A model generated the notes under the pieces. That model searched no databases. It worked only from the letters and a program-made list of their open reading frames with translations, and was not told where the DNA came from. From Multifurca ochricompacta (Eukaryota; Basidiomycota; Agaricomycetes; Russulales; Russulaceae), in the NCBI GenBank assembly GCA_022496185.1, contig WTXG01000146.1:26419-90418 (forward strand): 64,000 nucleotides of DNA, written 5' to 3'. The translations under genes were made by a program, and so were the position numbers. Below, piece by piece: positions 11,131 through 21,231 of the stretch (the first letter of the stretch is position 1; the number at the start of each line of letters is the position of its first letter).

Positions 11131-12330
11131 ATGTCTTTTATCGCTGCCAACGCTGCTGTCGATGCTTTCACCGCCACCACTGTAGTGGTTGAGAACTTCC
11201 CTTCCGCTCATCCCTCCACACGCCCTTCCTCTCTGATAGACTACAAAGCTGCTGAGGCCCGGGTCAAGAACCAGTCCCCAAACCCGAACGATGACTTTGA
11301 ACACAGCGAAGAGCCGCACCCGAATGACTTGTTGGGTATGGAGATGGATGATGAAGTGCCGGAGTTCCCATTTTTCACCAACAATCCCAACTCCTCGACT
11401 TACTTCCCTCTCGAAATCACTATGGCCGATGGAACCGTTGCCATTGCTAAGTATATCTTCTACACGAATGGAGGAATGGACGTCGCCGGGTGTATGAAGA
11501 AAGATGGCCCTGTCTATGGGGCCCCAGTCTATTTGGAGGAAAGGTATACAGGACGCCTCCATCACACAATGACTGATGAGCAGCTCGGGCACTTGGCTGC
11601 CAAGGACTCTCGCGCCTTCGCCATCAATGAAGTGCTCAACGATATGCGCCTTCCACGTCTCAAAGCCGAGGTGATGAGACTGCAGAAGAACCTGACATTG
11701 CGCATGACACTCAATAAGCAATACAAGGAACACGCAAAAATGATGGCGAGGCTGACCAATGGAATGTTCCAAGTCAAGCAGGAGTTGGTGGAGATCAGAA
11801 AAAGGCTGGAGATAGGAGACACATATCAGACCATCGCTGAACGGTACACCGACACATATGCACGACCCCTCCCTCCACGATCATTAGGGGCTGCCCCGAG
11901 GCTGATACCAAACTGATTTGAAATGCCACGTATGCACGAAAACCCCCGTGGAGAAACATGTTGGCGGTGTGACAGTAAGTACCACATCAGCTGGAATTGT
12001 CCCCTCAATCGCAAGTGGTGCCGGCACTGTCACAGCAACCTCCACTGGAGCTGGTTTTGTATCTTCCGCCAAGTGGGAGTCGCCCCGACGATCGTCAATC
12101 TGTCGGGGTGGTGTGGCAAGTGCCTCCGCCACAACTCCGGGCATCGCGAGCTGGACTGTCCAATCCACGACATGTGCCGCCTATGTGGCCAACGAGGCCC
12201 ATATGGATTCCTCCATACCCACCAGTGCCCGCAGGACTCAGACAAGGAGAACTACACATTGGATGATCATAATGTAGCTGACGATTACCTGGATTTGGTA
12301 CAGGATGATGACAGTACGAGTCGTTTCTAG
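11131..12330 (+). pseudogene. Gypsy-1 ORF3: extra coiled-coil, multi-zinc-knuckle protein
   Basis: An additional gene between pol and the 3' LTR, about 399 codons from the ATG of MSFIAANAAVDAF. One in-frame TGA (11914) interrupts it. Gypsy-3 has CAA at this position, so the ancestral frame was continuous. Visible parts are a low-complexity acidic N-terminus, a conserved middle (FYTNGGMDVAGCMKKDGPVY), a predicted coiled coil (about 175-245), then four Cys/His clusters: C-x2-C-x4-H-x4-C at 277-290 and 297-310, C-x2-C-x6-H-x4-C at 328-343, and a Cys/His variant at 349-366. I do not recognise the family. Nucleic-acid binding is inferred from the knuckles. It is not a typical env (no signal peptide or membrane helix seen). 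Confidence 0.8.
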
Positions 12331-12361
12331 CCGGGTCTGCTAGAACCAGAAGAGGGGGTGA
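12331..12361 (+). other. Gypsy-1 polypurine tract
   Basis: GAAGAGGGGGTGA (12349-12361) directly precedes the 3' LTR. The identical tract is present, inverted, at 58851-58863 in Gypsy-3. It is the probable plus-strand primer. Confidence 0.85.
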
Positions 12362-12953
12362 TGTTACAATCCCTACCGAGCAACCCCATTTTCTTCCACC
12401 TCCCCAACAGCAACCCGTCTTTACCACCCACCTTGCACTTCATGATCATGTCCCCGTCCTGGGACCCATCACGTGCCCTACTTCCCTCCCCATGACTTGC
12501 TTTGGACTTGTTGACGTACTGTATGCCTGTGTTTGACCTTTATCTCTTGTCTTGTTATCTCCTTATCTTTATGTTCGGACACTTACTTAATACCCTATCA
12601 GAAGCCCGACTTTACGCCATCTGCTTCCATATATTTGGGCCCACTTGACTCCGATTCCTTATCTTGTAGACGCCCATTCGATTACGTATATAAGTCCGCT
12701 GTAGCTACGTTGTAGACCTCAGACTCGACTTATTGAATACATCGGTGTTTGTCTTCCGGACTTCCCCTTGAAACCTCTGACTCGATCATCTCAGTGCTTT
12801 AGGCACTTTCCGCTCAACATTGTCACTAGGGAACAGCCCCTTTGACTTTGACTCTTCCATTCAAACTCCAAGAGGTCTTATTGACTTCTTATCTGAACAC
12901 ACGTACCAAGCTGTCACATAAGTCATGCAGAACGTCTCACACCGGACGTAACA
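12362..12953 (+). repeat. Gypsy-1 3' LTR
   Basis: 592 bp, TGTTAC...GTAACA, the same length as the 5' LTR. Followed by the AATGG target duplication (12954-12958). Confidence 0.96.
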
Positions 12954-13257
12954 AATGGCCTTAGTCCCTCAGTAGTACATTCTAGTGCATTCCATTGCAC
13001 ACAGACCATCCCGTTGAAGTATATAAGGGTGTCTGTTTCATCTCTTACACTTCAGAGTTTTCTTCACCTCTGAAGTGTAAGTCCATTCCTCTTTACTTAC
13101 TACCTTACCTTTGACTAACTGTCTCATGTAGATAACTTGTCCTCTAGGTGTGTAGTATAGTAAAATAGAGTTTTCTTCACCTCTGAAGTATAACTTGTCC
13201 TCTAGCCTTATATGCTAACCACAGTCAGTATCACTGCATGCACATGCCTGTTTATCA
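12954..13257 (+). repeat. Copia-1 3' LTR, second part
   Basis: The LTR resumes after Gypsy-1. A TATA box (GTATATAAGG) is at about 13019. A 14-bp hairpin, a 55-nt intron-like sequence (13077-13131) and a spliced-form duplicate (13167-13205) follow. The LTR ends ...TTTATCA. The next bases TTTCA (13258-13262) are the expected right TSD; the left one is outside the window. Confidence 0.93.
13077..13131 (+). other. Intron-like segment in Copia-1 3' LTR
   Basis: A 55-nt segment with a GTAAGT donor, a branch-like GACTAAC and a TAG acceptor. The 23 nt before it (13054-13076) and 16 nt after it (13132-13147) recur fused without the intron at 13167-13205, with all 39 positions identical. Confidence 0.8.
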
Positions 13258-14074
13258 TTTCAGACATCCAGCCCGGAACATCCCGGTCTAAGAGATATGC
13301 ACTTGGACACAACACATTCATTTATGGCTTCTTAAGATCCCTCAAAAATTCCTATTTTATGTTCATAAGATTAAGATAATTTATTATTCCATTTTTATTT
13401 TATAATTCTGGTTTCAATTTTATACAAGTGCGACTGTTCTTTGCATTTCTGCGCATTTTGGATAAATGGCCTGGGCTATCCCAGTCAGGGAGATAAGCAC
13501 TTGGACACAATGTGTTCATTTATGGCTACTCAAGATCCCTCAAAAATTGTTGGTTTATGTTCAGAAGATTAAATGGATCCTTTATTTACATTACTATTTT
13601 ATTATTCTGCTTTCATTTCATACAAGCGTGACTGTTTTGGTGCGTCTAAGTCAACCTTCCTTAATAGGAAGGAGGTCAGACCACCATGCAATGCAATGTA
13701 GTTGCTGCCCCATGCAGCTTGTAGATACATGCGGGCCTTGTTTCAGTAAACTAATTTAATAATTTGATTATATTATAGTCTTAAGTAGTCTAGAGAGTAT
13801 TTTAGATAGTGCCAGACCAGCAGAATTGATCGCACGTTAATAAAACAGATGCATCATGATTTTCAAGAAGTGGATCACTGATAACACTTTTATTTTACAT
13901 CGCACCATTGATCTGCTTTGATATTTCATATGATAATACTAGAACATATTTAAAGCCACCCTGTAGCATACATCAGACGAGATCTTGTATTTTTGTGGCT
14001 GCAGATGTGTTTTATCTTAGACTTTCTACTGATCTTGTCAATGCATAATTGGCACCTATACCCACCAAACCCGC
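13258..14074 (-). mobile_element. hAT-A, left segment (non-autonomous hAT-like element)
   Basis: Reverse-orientation copy of the hAT-B/hAT-F family, containing the AT-rich subrepeat units (AAATGGCCTGGGC...). The left end is cut by Copia-1 and lies outside the window. The right side is interrupted by Copia-2 and continues at 21232. No transposase is encoded. Confidence 0.85.
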
Positions 14075-14338
14075 TGTTGAACACAGGACGTGTTTGGTGA
14101 TGCTTCAGGCATCAGGTGATTAGATTAGCTGCTTTGTAGATTAGATTAGATTCCGGAGTTTCGGACTTTTACTATATCTTTATTACTTTCTTTCTCACAT
14201 TCCACAGTAGCTGACTGATGCACCATGTAACATGTGATTCCTGTAGTAGCCAATGGCCTTTCTCCCTCTGTTTATTGTTTGGACTCTGTCCGGCACTTGA
14301 GGACTTATTCCCAGTGCACAGACCATCCCTTCAAAGAG

Positions 14339-14347
14339 TATATAAGG
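14339..14347 (+). promoter_or_regulatory. TATA box of Copia-2 5' LTR
   Basis: TATATAAGG about 24 nt upstream of the hairpin. The same box at the same spacing is seen in every Copia LTR of the window. Transcription should begin at or just before the hairpin. Confidence 0.75.
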
Positions 14348-14362
14348 GTGTCTGTTTCGTCT

Positions 14363-14400
14363 CTTACACTTCAGAGTTGTCTTCTCCTCTGAAGTGTAAG
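14363..14400 (+). other. Conserved 14-bp hairpin overlapping the LTR splice donor
   Basis: Arms CTTACACTTCAGAG and CTCTGAAGTGTAAG pair perfectly around a 10-nt loop. The 3' arm contains the intron donor (AAGT^GTAAG). The loop differs between LTRs while the arms are kept. Confidence 0.8.
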
Positions 14401-14450
14401 TCCCATCTACTCTACTAACTACTTTACCTTTGACTAACTGTCTCTTGTAG
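14396..14450 (+). other. Intron-like segment in Copia-2 5' LTR
   Basis: A 55-nt segment with GTAAGT donor, GACTAAC branch-like site 15 nt from the acceptor, and TAG acceptor, the size and signals of a basidiomycete intron. It lies in what should be the transcribed 5' end of the element. The 3' LTR holds the same segment at 21047-21101. Confidence 0.8.
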
Positions 14451-14486
14451 ATAACTTGTCTTTCTAGGTGTGTAGTATAGTGTAAT

Positions 14487-14526
14487 AGAGTTGTCTTCTC
14501 CTCTGAAGTATAACTTGTCTTTCTAG
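14487..14526 (+). repeat. Spliced-form duplicate of the LTR exon junction
   Basis: 40 nt identical to 14373-14395 joined to 14451-14467, that is, the sequence expected after removal of the 55-nt intron. It is separated from the first copy by a short spacer GTGTGTAGTATAGTGTAAT. Confidence 0.9.
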
Positions 14527-14580
14527 CTTAACCCGCTAACTCTCTACAGTCAGTATGCTGCGCCTCATGCCTGTTTCACA

Positions 14581-14594
14581 GGTTATGGGCCCTG
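14581..14594 (+). other. Copia-2 primer-binding site (half initiator tRNA-Met type)
   Basis: GGTTATGGGCCCTG directly abuts the 5' LTR. It is complementary to the anticodon arm (...GGGCCCATAACC) of eukaryotic initiator tRNA-Met, the half-tRNA priming used by Drosophila copia. The same site is present at 36211-36224 (-), 45203-45216 (-), 46358-46371 and 58262-58275. Confidence 0.85.
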
Positions 14595-16094
14595 GGCACG
14601 CTTTACTGATCTGTTACTTCTCTTGATCAGTCCAACCCTTCTTCAAGCTCACCAGCTTCAAGACTTCGTCTTTTTCCCAATCAGTCTTACAGTGAGCTTT
14701 GATTATTTTCCCCTTGCCCTTAACTATCCACAAGGTGGTGCGCTTTATGTGCCCACCTTGATCTGTCTGGCTAGTCCCTCAGGGGATTCTTGCAAGAGGT
14801 GATGAGGGACCCTAAGTGGGTGAAACACCTTGAGTTCCTCATGTGCGCTCTAAGTAAATAGTATTCTTAGTTGTAGCTGGGTTTTCGTCCCATCCATAGT
14901 CTTAGTAGGCCCCTTGCCCAGAAGGCTTGGAGCTATAGGTTCAGTCAATGCTTGGCTTGATCCGTAAGCCAGGTTTAGCGACCTGCAGGTAGAGTTTAGG
15001 GTCTAGAACAAGGCATGGGTAGTCACTCCCATGACGCTTGGGCTTGATACAAGTAGGCTTGAACTACTATAGTGTTACGCCCGGTGCGGGACGTCCCACA
15101 CGACTTGTGTGACAGCGTTCGTTCGTAGTCAGATAAAGGACCAACAAGATCCTTTGGAGTTTAGATGGGAAGAGTCAGAGTCAAAGAGGCTGCACTCTAA
15201 GACACTGTTGAGCAGAAGGTACCAGAAGTACCGAGACGACCGAGTCAAGGCTTTCAAAGGGATGTCCAGAAGACAAGCACCGATGTATTCAATAAGTCGA
15301 GTCTAAGGTCTACTGGGTAGCTATAGCGGACTTATATACGTAAAGCAGTGGGCGTCTATGAGATAAGGATACGGAGTCAAGTGGGCCCAAATATCTGAAA
15401 GCGGAGGGCGTAAAGCCTGGCTTCTACTGATAGGGGATTAAGTAAATGTCCGGTCATATGATAAGGAGATAAGCGATAAGCGAAGAAACAAGTAGGTAAA
15501 CATGAGCAAACAAACGAGTCACGGGGATGGACGAAGGGCATGTGACGGATCCCACGATGGAGACGTGATCTGGTAGTGAAGCGTGGGCGGCAGGGAAGGG
15601 TCATCGTTGGGTAAGAAGAAAAAGACTGGGAGTGACGGGGTTCGTAACATATAGTATTTACACAGTAGCTAGAGGGTTTTGTCTCTGGGCAGAAGTACCT
15701 GCTGCTTTCATTGGGGGTCCGCCCCAACCAGAGGAAACCTAATAGTCTACTATAGTCATGGCCCCAATCATCTAGGGCTTAATCATGGACTCCACCACCA
15801 GCACTAGAGGAAGGGCTCTATACCCTTTGTCTCTAGTGGAACTTGCAGTTGGCTCCTCCATGACATGACTCCCCATCTATTTACACAAGGTCCCCCTGAT
15901 GTGGGCTTAGGACTTGTTGTAGATGGCGTTAGACAGTCTACTATACTACTTAGAAGTCGCACATCAGAGGCAGGACTTTTTTAAGTTCTGAAGCATAGCG
16001 CCACAGAGTGGATGGGCCCTCTTAAATGAGACCTGGACAACTGGTTCTAACTGCTCCTTGGAACCAGGATCAAACCTTTTTAAAATCATCTCAA
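14595..16094 (+). other. Copia-2 leader
   Basis: An untranslated leader of about 0.9 kb, interrupted by a solo Gypsy LTR. Homologous leaders occur in Copia-1, -3, -4 and -Z. It contains no substantial ORF of its own. Confidence 0.85.
15073..15649 (-). mobile_element. Solo Gypsy LTR in Copia-2 leader
   Basis: 577 bp, TGTTAC...GTAACA, reverse orientation (matches 58277-58850), flanked by TATAG on both sides (15068-15072, 15650-15654). Left by LTR-LTR recombination of a Gypsy-1-family element. Confidence 0.95.
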
Positions 16095-19000
16095 ATGTCT
16101 TCCATCGTCTTCCCCCCCACCTTCAAGTTTGATAAACTTGATGGCTCCAACTGGCAGCAGTGGTCTGTGTCGTTCACAGCCCTGCTGAGGATTAATGGGA
16201 TGAAGAGGCATATTACACATGATGCCCCTGAATTCCTCAATCCTCCCAAGCCAGAGGATGGAGAAAAGGATGACAAATATGCCAAGCGCTTCGCACAATG
16301 GTCGGAGCCCATGTACTTGGAGTGGAATAGGGTTGAAGAAGTCCTCATGGGAGTTCTGGTCATGGTCACATCGCCAGAAACATACTCCCAAATTGCCTCT
16401 GACAGAACTTATCCTTCTGTCAATGCCAAGTATGAGCGTTTGGAATCGCTCTATGGCTCAGTAGGAAGCATGGCCACCTACAACTTGTGGTGTTCTGTGT
16501 CCTCCTTCCGCTTGGAGGAGGGTAAACAATTCAGACCCCAGTTGCAGCATGTGCTGGATGTGAGGAGTACCCTCAAGGAAAATGGGATGGAGATCTCTGA
16601 TCTCCAGCTGAGCTTTATATTGCTCCAATCCCTACCTCCATCCTACTCCGCCATTGCTGGCTCCATCCTGGCGTCAGGTCCACCTGACCGCCTTTCCCCT
16701 CAGGACCTTGTACAAAGGTTCCTAAATGAGGAAAGCCGACTTGCTGGCCCCGCAGGAAGTGGTGTTGGGGCTGCCCTTAACAAGGCAGCCCATGTCAACA
16801 AAAATAAAAACAAAAAACAAGTATCTTTCACGCCACCTCCTGCAGGTGCATCATCGTCCAATGATGTCACCTGCTTCTATTGCCAGAAGCCGGGCCACAA
16901 GGCAAATGAATGTCGGCAAAGGAAACAGGACAGAGCCAATGCTGATGCAGGCAAAAAGGGCAACAAGAGGAAGGGGCAAGGCCCCAGTGTACATAATAAC
17001 TCCACACAAGTAGCTACCATAGTTAATGGTAGTGGCAGAATACAGGAGGTGCATGAGACACCTCATATTTCACTTTATATGATGACCGAGCACACACAAG
17101 AGGTCGATGATGGCAGCAATCCTTGGATGATGGACAGTGGAGCCACCACTCATTTCACACCGTACCTAGATGACTTTTCTGAGTACTTCCCACACAAGGG
17201 TCATCAGGTGACAATTGGTGATGGTTCCATAGTCCAAGTCGAAGGAACAGGCAAAGTCATACTCAAAACTCGTAATAATTATGAGTTAGAGTTAAACAAT
17301 GTCTTTTACATGCCTGGCAGTGAAAGAATACTGTCGACAAGCTGCATCACTGACAAAGGTGGCTCAGTGGAATTTTCTCCATCTGAGGTCAAAATAAAGT
17401 ACAATAATACAATTATAGCGGAAGGTGTCAAGGCTATGGGACTCTACTGGGTCTTTGGGAAAACTATGCAAAATTTAAATACTGCGTCCCACAAATCTGC
17501 ATCAACTAGCCTTGAAACCTGGCATTTGCGCATGGGTCATATGTCAAAAGAGGCCCTCAAAAGATATGCTCCTAAGGCTGTAAAAGGTCTTAGCATAGAT
17601 AATAGCCAAGTGGAAGACAAGCCGTGTTATGGCTGTGAAATGGGAAAATCACACCGTCTTCCATTCCCTCCCTCTCAAAAGAGAGCTTCAGCACCCTTGG
17701 AAGTCATTCATAGTGACCTAGTTGGTCCTCTGCAATGCACTTCAATTCAAGGGAACCTATACTTCGCCACTTTCATAGACGACTTTAGCAGGACAGCTCT
17801 AGTTGTTGCTATGAAAGCGAAAAGTGATTTCACATCGGTCTTCAGTAATGTTAAGGCATTCTTGGAAAATAAAACAGACAAGAAAATAAAGACCTTACAC
17901 ACAGACCAAGGTGGCGAATTTGTCAATAGGGAGCTGAAGTCAATACTTGAGCAGGCTGGCATAGAGCATAAATTGACAATGCCATACTCCCCACAACAGA
18001 ACGGAAGGGCTGAAAGGTTCAATAGAACCATCATGGAAAAGGCCACCAGTATGCTGCATCATGCTGGTCTTTCCCTTGGGTTCTGGGAATGTGCAGTGCG
18101 AACAGCCTGTCACATATACAATAGAACACCAATCCGTTCAAATAAGTGGAGGACACCGCTTGAGCTTCTGGATGGGGACATTCCAGATGTCTCGTACTTT
18201 AAAATCTTTGGCTGCTTAGCCTACTATACTGTCCCAGAGGATAAAAGACGCAAACTGGATCACAAAGCCAGAGAAACAGTCTTTGTCGGGTATGCACCCC
18301 ATTCTAAAGGATATCTTCTTTGGGATATGCATACTTGATCCTTCGTATTGTCAAGAGATGTGACATTTGATGAAGGATCCTTCCCATCTAACCTTGCAAA
18401 GGACAGCAAGGGAAAGCAAAAGGAAAAAGTTACACCTTTTGTGTTAGAAGCAGAGAGGCCTGTCCAGCCTCAACCAGTAATAGCCACAGTTCCTCAGGCT
18501 CCTGAAGACAAGGATGCCAAGGTTGAGGAACAGGAGGTAGTGGAACCTCCTCAAATAAATCCTGAGCCTACCACACCTGAAAATGAACTTGACACACACG
18601 ATCAAACTATCTATCAGACACCTCCTTCCCAAATCATGGAACCATCAGAACTCCCCCAAAGAACCCATGCCAAAAGACAAACTAAGAAGAATGTTGGCAA
18701 GATTTCCCAACCAGTTTTACTAGGGAAAGTCCACGGTCTCAGCAACGTGACAGGGCTGTGCAGGAAGATTTAGATCTTGATACTGCCCGTCCCAGACGTT
18801 CGCGTCGCATGAATCCTCAATTCTATAATGAGGATAATGCTGAGTTCGTACAGGGTTCTTCCAGACTTGGGCATATGGAATTGCTAAATGCCGCAGGTGT
18901 CTCTTATAGAGACCCCCTGACTTTTCAGGAGGCAATGCAGTCTGACAATGCCAGTGAATGGCTTGAGGCATGTAAATATGAAATAGATGCCTTAGATAAA

Positions 19001-20454
19001 CTTAATGTGTGGCGCCTTGAGGATCTTCCTAAGGGAAGAAAGGCAGTCAAGTCAAAATGGGTTTTTAAGCTGAAACCAGATGGACGATTTTGTGCTAGGC
19101 TCGTGGCAAAAGGTTTCACCCAAATTGAAGGGGTGGACTTCAATGAAACATTCTCTCCAGTCGCCAGATTTGAATCACTCAGATTATTACTAGCGCTAGC
19201 TACGCTAGAGGATTGGGAAATCCACCAGATGGATGTCAAGTCGGCATTCCTTCATGGCGATCTGGATGAAGAAATTTATATGGAGCAACCAATTGGTTTC
19301 ATCGTTACTGGTCAGGAGTCCAAAGTTTGTAGGCTACAAAAAGCACTATATGGCCTCAAACAAGCTTCCCGAGCATGGAATCTACAATTCCATGCAGTTC
19401 TTAATGAACTGGGCTTTACTCGGACGTACTCTGATGCAGGAGTATACGTGTTTCATCAAAAGGAGGGGGATGATTCGCTTTTGTCATTCTCTATGTAGAT
19501 GACATTACTATACTTGGGTCTTCCAATGATAAGATAACGTGGCTGAAGTCAGCTCTATCTAATCGATATGAGATGACTGACTTGGGAGAAATCCAGTCAT
19601 ATCTTGGAGTTAACATCACCAGAGATCGTCCTAATAAGACACTGGAGATTGACCAAGCAGCCTACGGTTTATCTATTATTGAGAAGTTTGGGATGAGGGA
19701 TTCCAACCGAGTATATACTCCTCTTCCCTCTGGCGCTGATGTACATCTGGTCAAGTTTGAAGGCCAGGCATCTACTTCAGAAATAAAGAAGTATCAACAG
19801 TTGATGGGGTCTCTGCTATGGGTGCAGATTGGAAGCAGACCTGATATCAGTTTTGCTGTGGCGCGCCTTAGTCAATACGCTTCCAATCCCTCTCAAGATC
19901 ACATGCGACTTGCAAAGTATGTCTTAAAGTATCTAAATAGTACAAAAGACTGCAAGTTGCGGTATTCTGGAGGGAATGGGGAGAGTGGCCTTCATGGCTT
20001 TGCAGATTCCTCATGGGGAGATCAAGAGGACTGCCACTCTACCTCAGGCTACATGTTTTTCTTGGCAAATGGTGCCATTTCATGGTGTTCCAGAAAACAG
20101 AAAACAGTAGCACAGTCCACCACTGAGGCCGAATATATGAGCCTCTCTGAGGCTGCAAATCAGGCAACGTGGTACAGGACTTTTATGGAGGAATTAGGGT
20201 ATGAGGTATCCTCCCCTATACTACTCCATTGTGACAATAAGGGTGCCATAGATTTGGCATTAAACCCAGTCACAGGAAGGCGGTCAAAGCATATACCCAT
20301 CAAGTACCATGCCATTAGGGGGTACATTGAATCACACATAATAGAATTAGTGCGAACCCCCACAGGTGAGATGCTGGCAGATGGCTTCACTAAGTCTCTA
20401 CCAAGAGCATCGTTTGAAACCATGGTCAATGGACTTGGACTTATGCTGAAATGA
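16095..20454 (+). pseudogene. gag-pol: Copia-2 gag-pol
   Basis: Single-frame gag-pol of subfamily II (start MSSIVFPPTFKFDKLDG). Gag with knuckle CFYCQKPGHKANEC runs in frame into protease (DSGATTHF) and integrase (HTDQGGEFVN). TGA at 18336 falls just after HT in the integrase/RT junction, a stop also found at the same place in Copia-3. One-base deletions near 18716 and 19475 shift the RT frame. The rest of RT and RNase H (TEAEYMSL, CDNKGAIDLAL) is otherwise complete to the natural end. Confidence 0.95.
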
Positions 20455-20725
20455 GAGAGCTGGAATCTGGAGACTTTGAATACCAGTTTCACTTTCCCAC
20501 CATGAGCAAAATTCTCAACTTCGAGAGTGACGCAAGAGGTGTGTATGGTTTCAGTTTGCATAAGCGAATCACCGCGATATGCCTCTGAACACCACGTGTC
20601 TCTCGCACTCAAAAGAGTTAGAGAAATTGGATCTCTGGCTGGCAATATGCTCATTTAATTGTGATGGCAGTGTGCTCATCCAACTCATTTTCCATCCATG
20701 ACCAGATGCCTTCAGCATGGAGGGA

Positions 20726-21231
20726 TGTTGAACACAGGACGTGTTCGGTGATGCTTCAGGCATCAGGTGATTAGATTAGCTGCTTTGTAGATTAGATTAG
20801 ATTCCGGAGTTTCGGACTTTTACTATATCTTTATTACTTTCTTTCTCACATTCCACAGTAGCTGACTGATGCACCATGTAACATGTGATTCCTGTAGTAG
20901 CCAATGGCCTTTCTCCCTCTGTTTATTGTTTGGACTCTGTCTGGCACTTGAGGACTTATTCCCAGTGCACAGACCATCCCTTCAAAGAGTATATAAGGGT
21001 GTCTGTTTCGTCTCTTACACTTCAGAGTTGTCTTCTCCTCTGAAGTGTAAGTCCCATCTACTCTACTAACTACTTTACCTTTGACTAACCGTCTCTTGTA
21101 GATAACTTGTCTTTCTAGGTGTGTAGTATAGTGTAATAGAGTTGTCTTCTCCTCTGAAGTATAACTTGTCTTTCTAGCTTAACCCGCTAACTCTCTACAG
21201 TCAGTATGCTGCGCCTCATGCCTGTTTCACA
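20726..21231 (+). repeat. Copia-2 3' LTR
   Basis: 506 bp, nearly identical to the 5' LTR. Preceded by the purine tract GGAGGGA (20719-20725). Intron-like segment at 21047-21101 and spliced duplicate at 21138-21177. Confidence 0.96.

Larger units (their letters stand above)
5457..12953 (+). mobile_element. Gypsy-1, complete chromodomain Ty3/Gypsy retrotransposon
   Basis: A complete but inactivated element with 592-bp LTRs at both ends (TGTTAC...GTAACA) and the 5-bp TSD AATGG, inserted in the Copia-1 3' LTR. The order is 5' LTR, 19-nt leader, gag, pol (protease-RT-RNase H-integrase-chromodomain), an extra ORF3, purine tract, 3' LTR. I count about twenty LTR-LTR differences, nearly all CpG transitions. 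Gag lost its ATG and carries TGA codons, and pol has three CGA-to-TGA stops. Confidence 0.96.
14075..14580 (+). repeat. Copia-2 5' LTR (long form)
   Basis: 506 bp. U3 holds a TATATAAGG box, then hairpin, intron and spliced-form duplicate. It is immediately followed by the primer-binding site. Confidence 0.96.
14075..21231 (+). mobile_element. Copia-2, complete Ty1/Copia retrotransposon
   Basis: A 7157-bp element with two 506-bp LTRs (TGTTGAACAC...TTTCACA) and a 5-bp TSD CCCGC/CCCAC (one transition) in hAT-A. It includes a 577-bp solo Gypsy LTR in its leader. The LTRs differ at only about three positions by my reading, so insertion is recent, yet the coding frame carries one shared TGA and two frameshifts. 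Confidence 0.96.

Noticed and set aside
11041..11772. Long antisense ORF (243 codons) opposite ORF3 of Gypsy-1
   Set aside because: The sense strand encodes conserved Cys/His knuckles and a coiled coil, and the antisense frame shows no recognisable domain and follows codon-bias shadowing.
14363..14400. LTR hairpin as a transcription terminator
   Set aside because: It lies just after the TATA box in every Copia LTR and has no terminator context; a 5' RNA structure fits better.
15109..15306. Small ORF in the Copia-2 leader
   Set aside because: Lies inside the solo Gypsy LTR, starts without ATG, and is not conserved in other LTR copies.
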